Assembly (NCBI GenBank): GCA_030266915.1
Contig: JAJDIZ010000009.1
Coordinates: 1 to 38,461 of the forward strand
From: Ruminococcaceae bacterium OttesenSCG-928-D13
Lineage (GTDB): Bacteria; Bacillota; Clostridia; Oscillospirales; Ruminococcaceae
Reading direction: 5' to 3'
Length of the DNA stretch: 38,461 nucleotides
Part shown: positions 16,403-25,542 of the stretch, piece after piece
Layout: each line of letters begins with the position of its first letter
How positions within the stretch are numbered: the stretch's first letter is position 1
Notes under the pieces: model-generated
What the model was told of the DNA's origin: nothing
What the model saw: the letters and a program-made list of their open reading frames with translations, nothing else
Databases searched by the model: none
Program-made: the position numbers and the translations under genes

Positions 16403-17604
16403 TGTTCACACTCTCCTTCTCGGCTGCACTTTTCAAATACTGTCGCAATACCCATGCCGCCACCTATGCACAGGGTAGCCAGTCCATGTTTGGTATTAGG
16501 GCGACGCGCCATCTCGTGCAGCAAAGTCACAATGATACGTGCTCCAGAAGCACCGATTGGATGCCCCAGCGCGATAGCGCCGCCATTCACATTGGTAGTA
16601 TCTGGGTCCAGCGTGAGTTCCCGCATCACAGCTAGGGATTGTGCCGCAAAGGCTTCGTTTGCTTCTACAAGATCAATATCATCTACTACAAGTCCGGCTT
16701 TCTGTAGCGCCCTGCGGCTTGCCTCAACGGGTCCGATACCCATGATGGCCGGGTCAATGCCGGATTGGCCCCAGCCGGTAATTTTGAAAGCCGCCTCGAT
16801 TCCATATTTCTTTAATGCGTTTTCTGAAACAAGGATTAACGCAGCTGCACCGTCATTGATGCCGGAAGCATTGCCTGCCGTGACCATGCCACTGTCTTTT
16901 TTGAAGGCTGGTCGTAGAGATGCAAGTTTTTCCAGGCTGGTTTCCCTTGGATATTCATCAGTATCAAACAGTACAGTTTCTCGCTTCTGCCTTATCGCCA
17001 CAGGAACAATCTCATCACGGAACCGGTCATGTTTAATTGCGTCCGCAGTCTTTTTTTGTGATTGGAACGCAAACTCGTCCAATTCTTCTCGCAACAGGCC
17101 CCACTTTTCGCAAACGTTCTCCGCTGTTATTCCCATATGGTAGTCATTGAACACATCCCACAATCCGTCCCTTACCATGCAGTCAACCAAATTGACATCC
17201 CCCATGCGGGAACCGAATCGCATTTGCCCAGAAAGGTATGGAGCTGCTGACATGTTCTCGCAACCTCCAACAGCGACAATATCTGCGTCCCCACTGCGAA
17301 TGGCCCGCATGCCCTCAACCACTGTCTTCATGCCGGAGCCACATACCATGTTTACTGTCGTCGCAGGCACAGCTTCGGGTAGCCCAGCGGCCAAAGCAAC
17401 TTGTCGTGCCACATTTTGTCCGAGTCCTGTCTGGAGCACGCAGCCGAAATATACTTCGTCGATACTGGCTACCTCGATGCCTGCGCGCTTCACAGCTTCT
17501 GAGAGGACCACCGCCCCCAACTGCGGCGCCGGAACAGCGGCCAGACTACCACCAAACGAGCCAATCGCCGTACGGCAGCTGGACGCCACATATACATCCC
17601 GCAT
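16399..17604 (-). CDS. Acetyl-CoA acetyltransferase (thiolase)
   Basis: MRDVYVASSCRTAIGSFGGSL; VNMVCGSGMKTV; GHPIGASGARI; CIGGGMGIA; GAGGAGAAG RBS. Confidence 0.93.
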   Translation of the reverse strand: MRDVYVASSCRTAIGSFGGSLAAVPAPQLGAVVLSEAVKRAGIEVASIDEVYFGCVLQTGLGQNVARQVALAAGLPEAVPATTVNMVCGSGMKTVVEGMRAIRSGDADIVAVGGCENMSAAPYLSGQMRFGSRMGDVNLVDCMVRDGLWDVFNDYHMGITAENVCEKWGLLREELDEFAFQSQKKTADAIKHDRFRDEIVPVAIRQKRETVLFDTDEYPRETSLEKLASLRPAFKKDSGMVTAGNASGINDGAAALILVSENALKKYGIEAAFKITGWGQSGIDPAIMGIGPVEASRRALQKAGLVVDDIDLVEANEAFAAQSLAVMRELTLDPDTTNVNGGAIALGHPIGASGARIIVTLLHEMARRPNTKHGLATLCIGGGMGIATVFEKCSREGECEQ

Positions 17605-17678
17605 TTGCTTCTCCTCTTTCATTATAATGAAGATGCAGGACGAATCCCGCATCTTCATAGTTGTTCAATCTTGTTGAT

Positions 17679-19007
17679 TCAGGCCATTGCTTCTGCACCT
17701 TTTGACTCGGCTGCCTTTTCTGCCTCTGCCTTTTGTTCGGCAAGATATGCCATGTTCATCTTGGTACCCGGCTTATCATAGGCGCCGTTGTAGGCAACAT
17801 AAATCATCAGGACGCTGACTGCAATCAGCCCCACTGTAATTAGGAATGGCATTGTATAACTGCGATTGGCGTCAAAGAAGATGCCGGCCATCACCATGCC
17901 AATTGCAGGCAAGATTGCCGAAAAAGCACCTGAGATGGATGAAACCTGGCTGTAGCTACGAACGCCGCACACCTTTCTGCGAACCACGGCCAGCGCCACC
18001 TGCATAATAGACGCGGCACAGCCGATCAATACGCTTGCCACGATAATCATGGTGTAGCTGGTTCCGAGGGCAACGCCGACCCAGCCGGCACCACCAAGAA
18101 TCGCCAAAATCGTAATCACGATTCTATGGTCGAACTTGTCCATTAATACGCCGGTCAGCAGCTGGGAGACGGCCGTACCGAACATGAGGGCGGACATTAC
18201 AAACGAAATCTGCGTTACGCTGAATCCATTTTCAGTCAACTGCGGGGAGATCATTTGCTGCATTGCGAGGCTAAGAGCCATAAAAGCGCTGACGGCAACG
18301 ACCAATACGAACGGAAGCGTTTTGGAAACCGCCTTGTAACTTGGTCCAGGCAATGTCTGTGCCGATGCTTCCTTGCCGTCTTTTGCATTGGCATCTTTTT
18401 TTGCCCCATAAGGACGTTCGTTTTTTCCTGGCGCAAACCGCATTACAAACAGGCCCAGCAACAGCGCCACACCAAAAATGATGAAGGCGTTGATCATCAT
18501 GGCGGTGCGCCAACCAAAATTGTTGATTAAGATACCGACAATGGGGTTCCAGACGACGCCTCCAAACCCGGTACTGGCAGCCATGATGCCGGTGGCCAGA
18601 CCCATTTTTTCCTGGAACCAGTTTGCCAACAGGATATAGGTGAGCGCCCCGCCAAGAAATGCCGATCCGATGGCATACATCACAGCGGCAATCACCCACA
18701 TGGTCATATTGGTCGCTTGGGAGCGGAGAAAAATGGCGCCGCCTTCGATAAGACCCGCAACTATCAGTATCTGCTTAATTTTGCCGGTGGCGAACAGCCT
18801 GCCCGCAATGGCCATGCCAACGGCCAGCAACAGGGTCTGCACCATGATGATGGCGGTGTAATTAGTCATGCTCAGGCCCACATCCTGCAGTATAAAGGGG
18901 ATGAACAAGCTGTTGGTGTTGGTAATCAAGCCCATTTGAATGAATGAAAGCAAGCAGCACCCAATGAGAATTACCCACGCATAGTGAAACTTTTTCTTTT
19001 CCATCAT
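17679..19007 (-). CDS. MFS transporter, OFA-like
   Basis: MMEKKKFHYAWVILIGCCLLSFIQMGLITNTNSLFIPFILQDVGLS...; 12-TM pattern. Confidence 0.85.
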   Translation of the reverse strand: MMEKKKFHYAWVILIGCCLLSFIQMGLITNTNSLFIPFILQDVGLSMTNYTAIIMVQTLLLAVGMAIAGRLFATGKIKQILIVAGLIEGGAIFLRSQATNMTMWVIAAVMYAIGSAFLGGALTYILLANWFQEKMGLATGIMAASTGFGGVVWNPIVGILINNFGWRTAMMINAFIIFGVALLLGLFVMRFAPGKNERPYGAKKDANAKDGKEASAQTLPGPSYKAVSKTLPFVLVVAVSAFMALSLAMQQMISPQLTENGFSVTQISFVMSALMFGTAVSQLLTGVLMDKFDHRIVITILAILGGAGWVGVALGTSYTMIIVASVLIGCAASIMQVALAVVRRKVCGVRSYSQVSSISGAFSAILPAIGMVMAGIFFDANRSYTMPFLITVGLIAVSVLMIYVAYNGAYDKPGTKMNMAYLAEQKAEAEKAAESKGAEAMA

Positions 19008-19136
19008 TCTCTCCTCAAATTGGTTTTTGGCAAAACTTAATACAATCCCATGCCCGCGCATGAAATCAGCTACCAATGCCCGATGGCACTTAGATTTTTG
19101 TCTTCTTCACCCCATTCCCCTTATCAAGCTACGGTT

Positions 19137-19925
19137 TTACACGAAAACCGTTGTGTTCATAAATTTCAAAATAACCTTTGCGGCAGTTTCCCACTCTGGG
19201 TCCAACATCATGTCATGGCAAATGCCTTCCAACACTACCGGCTTGGTGCCATAGCAGACCGCAATTTTGTCCTGATGTTGAAGGGTTGAGCACACGTCCA
19301 TATCGGAGGCGATCACCAGCATTGGGACCTCAATAGCCTTCCAGTCCACTGAGAGCTTCATCTCTATCGCATTGGGTGGTTCGGTCCTTAAAAGTGCCCG
19401 CCATTTCTTGGCGTCCTCCGGACTAATCCGTCCGCTGAAAAAGCCGGAATCGCGAATGACCTCAGGGCTTTCGGGAATTGATTTGCTCATCATACCAGCT
19501 ACCTGCCGAAATTGTGGTTTTGTCATCGCCTTCATAGTTTCCTGCATCGCGCCAGGCAGCCAAGTGGCGATTCCGGTTGCCATTAACACGCCCGCCTTAG
19601 CAACTCCAGAGTTGTCCGCCAAAACCTTCTGGGCGATGGAGCCACCCAGAGAATGGCCAACCAACACAGCTTCGCCCCCATAATGGTTCAGCACCTCCCG
19701 TACGGCAGCGGTGTAGTCGGAGAAGCGGATCGCATTCAGGTCCTCATGGCCCCAGCTCTTCCCGTGTCCCGGCAGACTGAGTGCACAGCTTTCATAACCA
19801 TACTGTGGAAAATAGTCAAGGAAATACTCCCAACACCATGCGGCGTGGCAGGCGCCGTGCAGGAATACGACCGCACCTTTGCGCTCGCCTTCGGGCATCT
19901 TTACGATGACTTCCAGACCTTTCAT
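19137..19925 (-). CDS. Alpha/beta hydrolase
   Basis: VVFLHGACHAAWCWEYF, VGHSLGGS nucleophile elbow, C-terminal His GICHDMML. Confidence 0.88.
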   Translation of the reverse strand: MKGLEVIVKMPEGERKGAVVFLHGACHAAWCWEYFLDYFPQYGYESCALSLPGHGKSWGHEDLNAIRFSDYTAAVREVLNHYGGEAVLVGHSLGGSIAQKVLADNSGVAKAGVLMATGIATWLPGAMQETMKAMTKPQFRQVAGMMSKSIPESPEVIRDSGFFSGRISPEDAKKWRALLRTEPPNAIEMKLSVDWKAIEVPMLVIASDMDVCSTLQHQDKIAVCYGTKPVVLEGICHDMMLDPEWETAAKVILKFMNTTVFV

Positions 19926-19943
19926 GTTCTGCCTCCAGCTGCA

Positions 19944-20753
19944 TTACGGCTTTACACCCATCTCTTTCAACTTTTGCTTCATCAGCACAGTCCAAGCATT
20001 ATGCCCCTCTTGGTTAAGATGCAGGCCGTCTTTCACAAAGTATTCAGGCCGGAAATCTCCGTCTGGCTTTGTCATCACAGCTGTGGCATCGATGAATTCC
20101 ATATTCTCCTGACTGTCGCAATAGGATTGCAGGAACTGATTTACCGCTTGGATATCTGGCCAGAACTGCGGACGCGCCGGTACCGGCAGGCCGGACATGA
20201 TGATGAAACGTGTGTACGGCAGATTTTTCCGGTATTCCGCAAACAGTGCTATCTTATTTTGCTTGATCTGCTCCAGCTGCAACCCACGCGCATTGTCGTT
20301 GGAGCCTGTCTGGATGAAGACGATAGACGGCTTATAAGGGTATAGCATTCTACTGGCGTTGTCCCGCATCAGATCATCGGTGGAGCCGCCGAAGCCGTGA
20401 TTCTGCGTGACATAGGGTTTCATGTCGTTGTCCGACGTTTTCCAGAAGGTGAAGTTTGAGGCACCATAGAAGATGATCTCTCCCTTGGGTCTTGCGCCGT
20501 ACTTTTTCTTCATTCGGTTCGAGCTGATGGTCATGCCAGCATTAGCGAAGGGACCGATGCAGCCGATGATACCTAAGTGCAGCATGAATCCCACCACAGC
20601 GGCCACCACCCCAACAAGCGCAAGCACAAACAGCCAGATGTTGATCCACATCGCCAGCGCAAGGATGGCTGCAACTAATAGCAGCACGACCAAAATCAAA
20701 GCTCGGTAATTTAGACCTGCCTTTTTCTTTTTCTCGTTTTCCAATCCTCTCAC
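19944..20753 (-). CDS. SGNH/GDSL hydrolase, membrane anchored
   Basis: FYGASNFTFW, FGGSTDD, IQTGSNDNARG, DGLHLNQEGH; two N-terminal hydrophobic segments. Confidence 0.85.
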   Translation of the reverse strand: MRGLENEKKKKAGLNYRALILVVLLLVAAILALAMWINIWLFVLALVGVVAAVVGFMLHLGIIGCIGPFANAGMTISSNRMKKKYGARPKGEIIFYGASNFTFWKTSDNDMKPYVTQNHGFGGSTDDLMRDNASRMLYPYKPSIVFIQTGSNDNARGLQLEQIKQNKIALFAEYRKNLPYTRFIIMSGLPVPARPQFWPDIQAVNQFLQSYCDSQENMEFIDATAVMTKPDGDFRPEYFVKDGLHLNQEGHNAWTVLMKQKLKEMGVKP

Positions 20754-20785
20754 CTCTCAAATGTTTCCCTGATATTTCAGTATTC

Positions 20786-21094
20786 TCAGATATCCAGTTC
20801 CAGCATCAGACCACTGAGGGACTTTCCATGGGTGTCCAGTGCAAGTGAGCAGGTGACGCCGCCGCCTAGCGTGTTGGCCAGTACGAAGTTCAAGGCGCCG
20901 ATAGAGGGAACTTCGTAGCGATCGACCTTGGTTGCTCCAACCGGGCGGAACCATTCCAGAACCTTCTCCGGCGTCACACCGTCCTTTAGACGCTTATAAT
21001 CTTCTTCCTTGTAAGCGATAACGGATATGGTAGATACGTTTCCCTTGTCACCCGTACGGGAGTGGGCAATCTCATACAGTTTCATGTTTTCCAC
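20786..21094 (-). CDS. AtuA-associated small domain protein
   Basis: LYEIAHSRTGDKGNVSTISVIAY...NFVLANTLGGGVTCSLALDTHGKSLSGLMLELDI, overlapping the AtuA-like gene. Confidence 0.75.
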   Translation of the reverse strand: MENMKLYEIAHSRTGDKGNVSTISVIAYKEEDYKRLKDGVTPEKVLEWFRPVGATKVDRYEVPSIGALNFVLANTLGGGVTCSLALDTHGKSLSGLMLELDI

Positions 21095-22439
21095 CCTCCC
21101 AGCAGATGGCGATGTTTAAGTCCTCTTCTGGAACCAACACCGACGCCACTGTCACAACTTTTGTGGTCGTTTTCCTTACGCCTCCTCCTCCTGCGGGTCC
21201 GTTGACATAGAGGGCTTCCACTTCACGACCGATTGCAGCCGCATGCTCTTCGTTCTGTGCGCGCACAGCGATGCGCAGGCGTACCTCGGATGGTACGTTA
21301 GCGTCAAAATGCAGGGCGGCATCACCGTAAAGACTGTTCACGCCAATGTGGTCTGTTCGCACCTCCCGATAAGGAAGGCCAAGAAGTTCAATGCGCTTTG
21401 TGATAATCTCTGCGGCGAGACGCGCACGGGGCAGGCAGTTGTGACCGCCATAACTGATCTCAGCTTCACCAATATAACCATCTACATAACCGACACTCAC
21501 CTTCAATGTCCCTGTTTTTTCTTTGCCGGTGGCATTTAAAATGCTGACAGTGCCATCACCGTTTTCGCGCACAGCCACATTGGAGAAATCCGCAACGGTA
21601 TCCGGCGTCGTGTAGTTGGCAGGGTCTTGGATCTCATATAGCAACTGCTCTTTTACGGTGGCCTCATTCAGAAGGCCGCCTGTATTCGGCAGCTTTTCAA
21701 TCGCCATACTACCATCTTCGTTGAATGTGAGGATTGGGAACGGGACGTCCCACAGCGCCTCAACGTCTTTGTGTCCGGGGTCGGCGAAATAGCCGCCCGT
21801 CACCTGGCCGCCACACTCCAGCAGATGACCGGCCACGATTGTCTTGCCAAGAAAGTTGTAATCGTCATAGCTTTTGCCAAACTCATGCATGATGGGACCA
21901 GTGAACAGGGAAGGGTCCGCCACCCGCCCGGTAACCACAATATCCGCCCCGGCCGCCAGCGCTTCGGAGATTGCGCGACCGCCGATATATGCGTTGGCAG
22001 AGATGATTTTATCCTTCACTGTCTCCAGCTTTTCACCGGTCTCCATGATATCAAGACCATAGTAGGATTCGATGCTTTCAAGGATGTCATCTCCTACCAC
22101 TGCCGCGATGCGCAGGTCTGGCATATTGTTAGCCAATGCGATTTCATTGATCTTCTGCGCGGCAGCAATGGGATTCGCAGCTCCCATATTGGTGATCACC
22201 TTGACCGGGTGGTCTTTCAGCAGTGGGATTACCTTTTCCATCCGATATTCCAGCAGGTGGTTGTACCCCTTGGATGGGTCCTCCAGTTTATCCTTTTGTG
22301 CCAAGGCAATGGTGCGCTCGGCCAAACACTCAAAAACGATATAATCCACGTTTCCGTGGACTATATTTGCCAGCGCCGGTTCGATACGATCCCCGGCATA
22401 ACCTGCCCCAGATGCGATACGTAGTTTCTTCAAACTCAC
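21072..22439 (-). CDS. AtuA-like (DUF1446) acyclic terpene utilization family protein
   Basis: RIASGAGYAGDRIEPA, ITNMGAANPIAAAQKI, GADIVVTGRVADPSLF. Confidence 0.85.
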   Translation of the reverse strand: MSLKKLRIASGAGYAGDRIEPALANIVHGNVDYIVFECLAERTIALAQKDKLEDPSKGYNHLLEYRMEKVIPLLKDHPVKVITNMGAANPIAAAQKINEIALANNMPDLRIAAVVGDDILESIESYYGLDIMETGEKLETVKDKIISANAYIGGRAISEALAAGADIVVTGRVADPSLFTGPIMHEFGKSYDDYNFLGKTIVAGHLLECGGQVTGGYFADPGHKDVEALWDVPFPILTFNEDGSMAIEKLPNTGGLLNEATVKEQLLYEIQDPANYTTPDTVADFSNVAVRENGDGTVSILNATGKEKTGTLKVSVGYVDGYIGEAEISYGGHNCLPRARLAAEIITKRIELLGLPYREVRTDHIGVNSLYGDAALHFDANVPSEVRLRIAVRAQNEEHAAAIGREVEALYVNGPAGGGGVRKTTTKVVTVASVLVPEEDLNIAICWEGGKHETV

Positions 22440-22495
22440 CGTCTCTTTTCCATTATTATGATTTTGATTGCTGCTTGTTTGGCATGGTGTTGTTG

Positions 22496-22532
22496 CTATT
22501 GTCTAGTTTTGAAGATACATTTTGACCAATAG
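22496..22532. promoter_or_regulatory. Dyad CTATTG...CAATAG in the LysR/AtuA divergent region
   Basis: CTATTG 22496-22501 and CAATAG 22527-22532; placement fits a LysR binding region. Confidence 0.3.
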
Positions 22533-22554
22533 TTCTTGTCTTTCTGCCGGCTAA

Positions 22555-22583
22555 TTGTATTTTAACAACAAAGTGGGTATAAT
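22555..22583 (+). promoter_or_regulatory. Sigma-70 type promoter for LysR gene
   Basis: TTGTAT - 17 nt - TATAAT. Confidence 0.55.
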
Positions 22584-22635
22584 GCTAATAGTTCATATTG
22601 ATAGAGGGTATACGTTCATTCTATGGGGTGAAAAC

Positions 22636-23538
22636 ATGATTGACTGCAATCTGGAGTATTACCGCGCTTTTTACTATGTTGCCCAACTTGCCAGCATTTC
22701 CAAGGCAGCCAACGCCCTTTACTTGTCTCAGCCTTCAGTAACACGTTCTATAAAAAAACTGGAGGAATATCACGGCGTTTCACTTTTTGCCCGCGACTAT
22801 AAGGGTGCCCATCTAACCACCGAAGGCGAGCAGCTATTCCAAAACGTGGATATTGCCTTCTCCAGTCTCATAGAAGGCGAAAAACTGCTAAAGAAAATTG
22901 CCGATTTTGAAATGGGGAAACTCTCCATCGGTGCCACTGAAACTGCCCTCAACTTCTACCTGCTGCCAAAATTGGAGGCGTTCCGTGAGCTATACCCTCA
23001 AATTCTCATCCATGCCTCTGGCAGTTCCACCCAGGACACGGTGCGTATGCTGAACGAAGGCCAGGTAGATTTGTCGTTGGCGGTGTCCCCGCTGGAGGAT
23101 GTCGGGCTGGGCGAGGACGTCCAAGTGACGCCCATTTTTGATTTCCAGGATATTTTTGTGGCTGGCCCGTATTTCTCAAAGCTGGAAGGTTGCGTTTTGA
23201 CGGCCCGGGAACTGAGTGAACAGCCGCTGGTGATGGTGGAACGCGGTACCAGCGCCCGTAAAAATATTGACCTCTGGTTTGAGTCCCAGGGTGTCCTATT
23301 CGAGCCGGATTACAGTGTGAGAACCACCAGCAACGTGGTGCCGTTCGTACAGCGCAACCTCGCTATCGGCATCATGCCGTCCATGTTTGCCCATAATCTG
23401 CTGGAACGGGAGGGGTTCTTTCGGGTACAAACGGAAGGGAACATCCCCAAAAGAGAGGTGGTTCTGATGGTCCAAAACGCGAAGGCCATGTCACACTTGT
23501 GCCGCGTGTTTATCGAGTTCATGAAAACACATAATTGA
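22636..23538 (+). CDS. LysR-family transcriptional regulator
   Basis: MIDCNLEYYRAFYYVAQLASISKAANALYLSQPSVTRSIKKLEEYHGVSLFAR. Confidence 0.92.
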   Translation: MIDCNLEYYRAFYYVAQLASISKAANALYLSQPSVTRSIKKLEEYHGVSLFARDYKGAHLTTEGEQLFQNVDIAFSSLIEGEKLLKKIADFEMGKLSIGATETALNFYLLPKLEAFRELYPQILIHASGSSTQDTVRMLNEGQVDLSLAVSPLEDVGLGEDVQVTPIFDFQDIFVAGPYFSKLEGCVLTARELSEQPLVMVERGTSARKNIDLWFESQGVLFEPDYSVRTTSNVVPFVQRNLAIGIMPSMFAHNLLEREGFFRVQTEGNIPKREVVLMVQNAKAMSHLCRVFIEFMKTHN

Positions 23539-23623
23539 TGGAATGCACATCGAAAACCAATCGCATCTAAAAAAACGCTTGGAAAGACCCAAGTAGATCT
23601 AGCAGGAAAACTGGATTACAAAA

Positions 23624-23659
23624 CGGAAGCCCATTGATTACGATATCAGTGGGCTTCCG
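23624..23659. terminator. Bidirectional terminator hairpin
   Basis: CGGAAGCCCA ... TGGGCTTCCG between convergent genes. Confidence 0.7.
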
Positions 23660-23693
23660 CTTCTTGATTCTTGATCCTCGGCTATGTCGTGAC

Positions 23694-25529
23694 TTATGGT
23701 TTCGTAATCTCTTTTTGATCAAAGAATCGACGACCAGACTCATCCATAGTAATCCTTCCGAAATAATCCTCCCAAATCAAATCACATTCGGAGGGCACAT
23801 AGGTATGCGGGCAATCCGCTACAGTCGCATACCTAAAAACAGGGATATCGCCAGTACCATTCGTCCAATTTCGAATATAGTATCGCCCGGTCGGGTCATT
23901 CTTGGCAGTGAGCATCGACGGATCAAACCCGTTCCGTCCAGCCCAATAATGCAGCGTCAGGTCGTTCATCCCGCCCTGTTTGAAATCATCGGCGCCGGCA
24001 CCGTCGTACCGTCCCATAAAGACAAACACCGGCAATGGCACATCATCCGCGGCTTTTTGGGTGGGATCGGCGTTTTCAGACGCTTCCATTCCAAAAAGAA
24101 TTTCGGGTGAGAGCACTTGAATCGGGAACGACCCAAGGGTCAGGCCGGCGGGGGCAATCGCTGTGAAAGATTGCGGTGCGTCGAGCACCAGTCGCCAGGT
24201 CATGCCCGAACCATTTGAATGACCGGTGGCGAAGACCCTACCTGTGTCGATGTTGTAATCCTGCTTTGTTCGCTCCAATACCTCGAGGATAAAGGCCACA
24301 TCATCAGCCGCATCGGGAACCGTCAGGCCATACTGGTTCCAGCTCGGCAGAGGCATCCACCCCAGCGCATTCGTCGGGTTCACATAAGCGTGCGGGAAAA
24401 CAACGATAAGACCGTATTTTTCTGCCGCTTCATTCCACAGGGAATCCCAAACAAAGGAAGTCGGGGTAGCAGCGCCTCCATGAATGGCAAATAACAATGG
24501 ATATGAGTTTTCCCCAGTATAGGTGGAGGGCACATAAGTGATCCACCTTCGCAGATACCCATCCACCTCTGTCTCGGTGAAAAAGTATCCCTTCCCATCT
24601 TGATTTGAGTATTCCAGGGTCCAGCGCATGATTCCACCGGGTTCTGAGATGTCCCGTTTGGCTTTGATGAAGAACTCGGTGTAGATGATTTCCGGGGTGA
24701 TGCCGCCTGCGGCGTCTCCGGCCGCCACCCAAATGCGCGACGCACCATTCTCATACACCTCGCTAGCGAACTCATTCGGCTGCCCGGCTTCGGCTTTGGC
24801 GGCAGACACCCAGTAGTCGCGCACAGCCTCCCCATTTTCTGTCAGGCCGGACTGCGCGACAAGCCAGACCGGTAGCGGGATGGTGTTGTTTGCCAGGCGC
24901 AGGGCCTCACGCCCATCCGAGTTCTGCGTCAAAACAAAAGGAAACGCCATTTTATTGCCATAGGTTGTCATGATGGAACTCTGGATGGCGCCACTGTCAA
25001 AACTGGCAATGCCGGCAAACAGCTGCGGCCACAGCATGGCAAACTTGTGCGCCGCGGCGCCACCCTGCCCATAGCCAACGAGATACAGCGCTTTGTCATC
25101 CAAATCGAACACGGCAGGAATTTGAGGGGTTTTGTCCCGAATGGTATCATAAAGGCCCTTCAAATAGGCGTCGTCATCACGCATCAAGGCCACGTTCCCG
25201 GTATTCCATTCACCAGACTGATATGCCTCCGCAGTCACCAGTGCGGCGCCATAGGAATCCGCCACGGCGAGCCACGCTTGCCCGGTTTCTCCCTCCAGGA
25301 AAAGCTGTGCGCTGGTATTATCCGGCGGAAGCAGCACAATGGCCGGTGAATACGGTTCAAAGTTGTCAGGGATGTAGACAGAATATTGGCCGATAGCTGT
25401 ATAGTTGCCGGCTAAGCTTCCATCGAACGGTATCTGATTGTGGAACACCCCTTTTACGGGAGGTGAGTATGGGTATTCGGGGTACGGGGGATTTGCCTGC
25501 TTGTTTTTGGTGTACATGGTCCCAAACAT
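23694..25529 (-). CDS. Tandem-domain esterase related to PHB depolymerase / feruloyl esterase family
   Basis: 611 aa; C-terminal half ATGHSNGSGMTW nucleophile elbow, MGRYDGAG, DCPHTY; N-terminal half has GYGQGG in the equivalent position. Confidence 0.8.
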   Translation of the reverse strand: MFGTMYTKNKQANPPYPEYPYSPPVKGVFHNQIPFDGSLAGNYTAIGQYSVYIPDNFEPYSPAIVLLPPDNTSAQLFLEGETGQAWLAVADSYGAALVTAEAYQSGEWNTGNVALMRDDDAYLKGLYDTIRDKTPQIPAVFDLDDKALYLVGYGQGGAAAHKFAMLWPQLFAGIASFDSGAIQSSIMTTYGNKMAFPFVLTQNSDGREALRLANNTIPLPVWLVAQSGLTENGEAVRDYWVSAAKAEAGQPNEFASEVYENGASRIWVAAGDAAGGITPEIIYTEFFIKAKRDISEPGGIMRWTLEYSNQDGKGYFFTETEVDGYLRRWITYVPSTYTGENSYPLLFAIHGGAATPTSFVWDSLWNEAAEKYGLIVVFPHAYVNPTNALGWMPLPSWNQYGLTVPDAADDVAFILEVLERTKQDYNIDTGRVFATGHSNGSGMTWRLVLDAPQSFTAIAPAGLTLGSFPIQVLSPEILFGMEASENADPTQKAADDVPLPVFVFMGRYDGAGADDFKQGGMNDLTLHYWAGRNGFDPSMLTAKNDPTGRYYIRNWTNGTGDIPVFRYATVADCPHTYVPSECDLIWEDYFGRITMDESGRRFFDQKEITKP

Positions 25530-25542
25530 TATTCTGACTCCT

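Noticed and set aside
21771-22424. 217-aa plus-strand ORF
   Set aside because: Antisense to the AtuA-like gene
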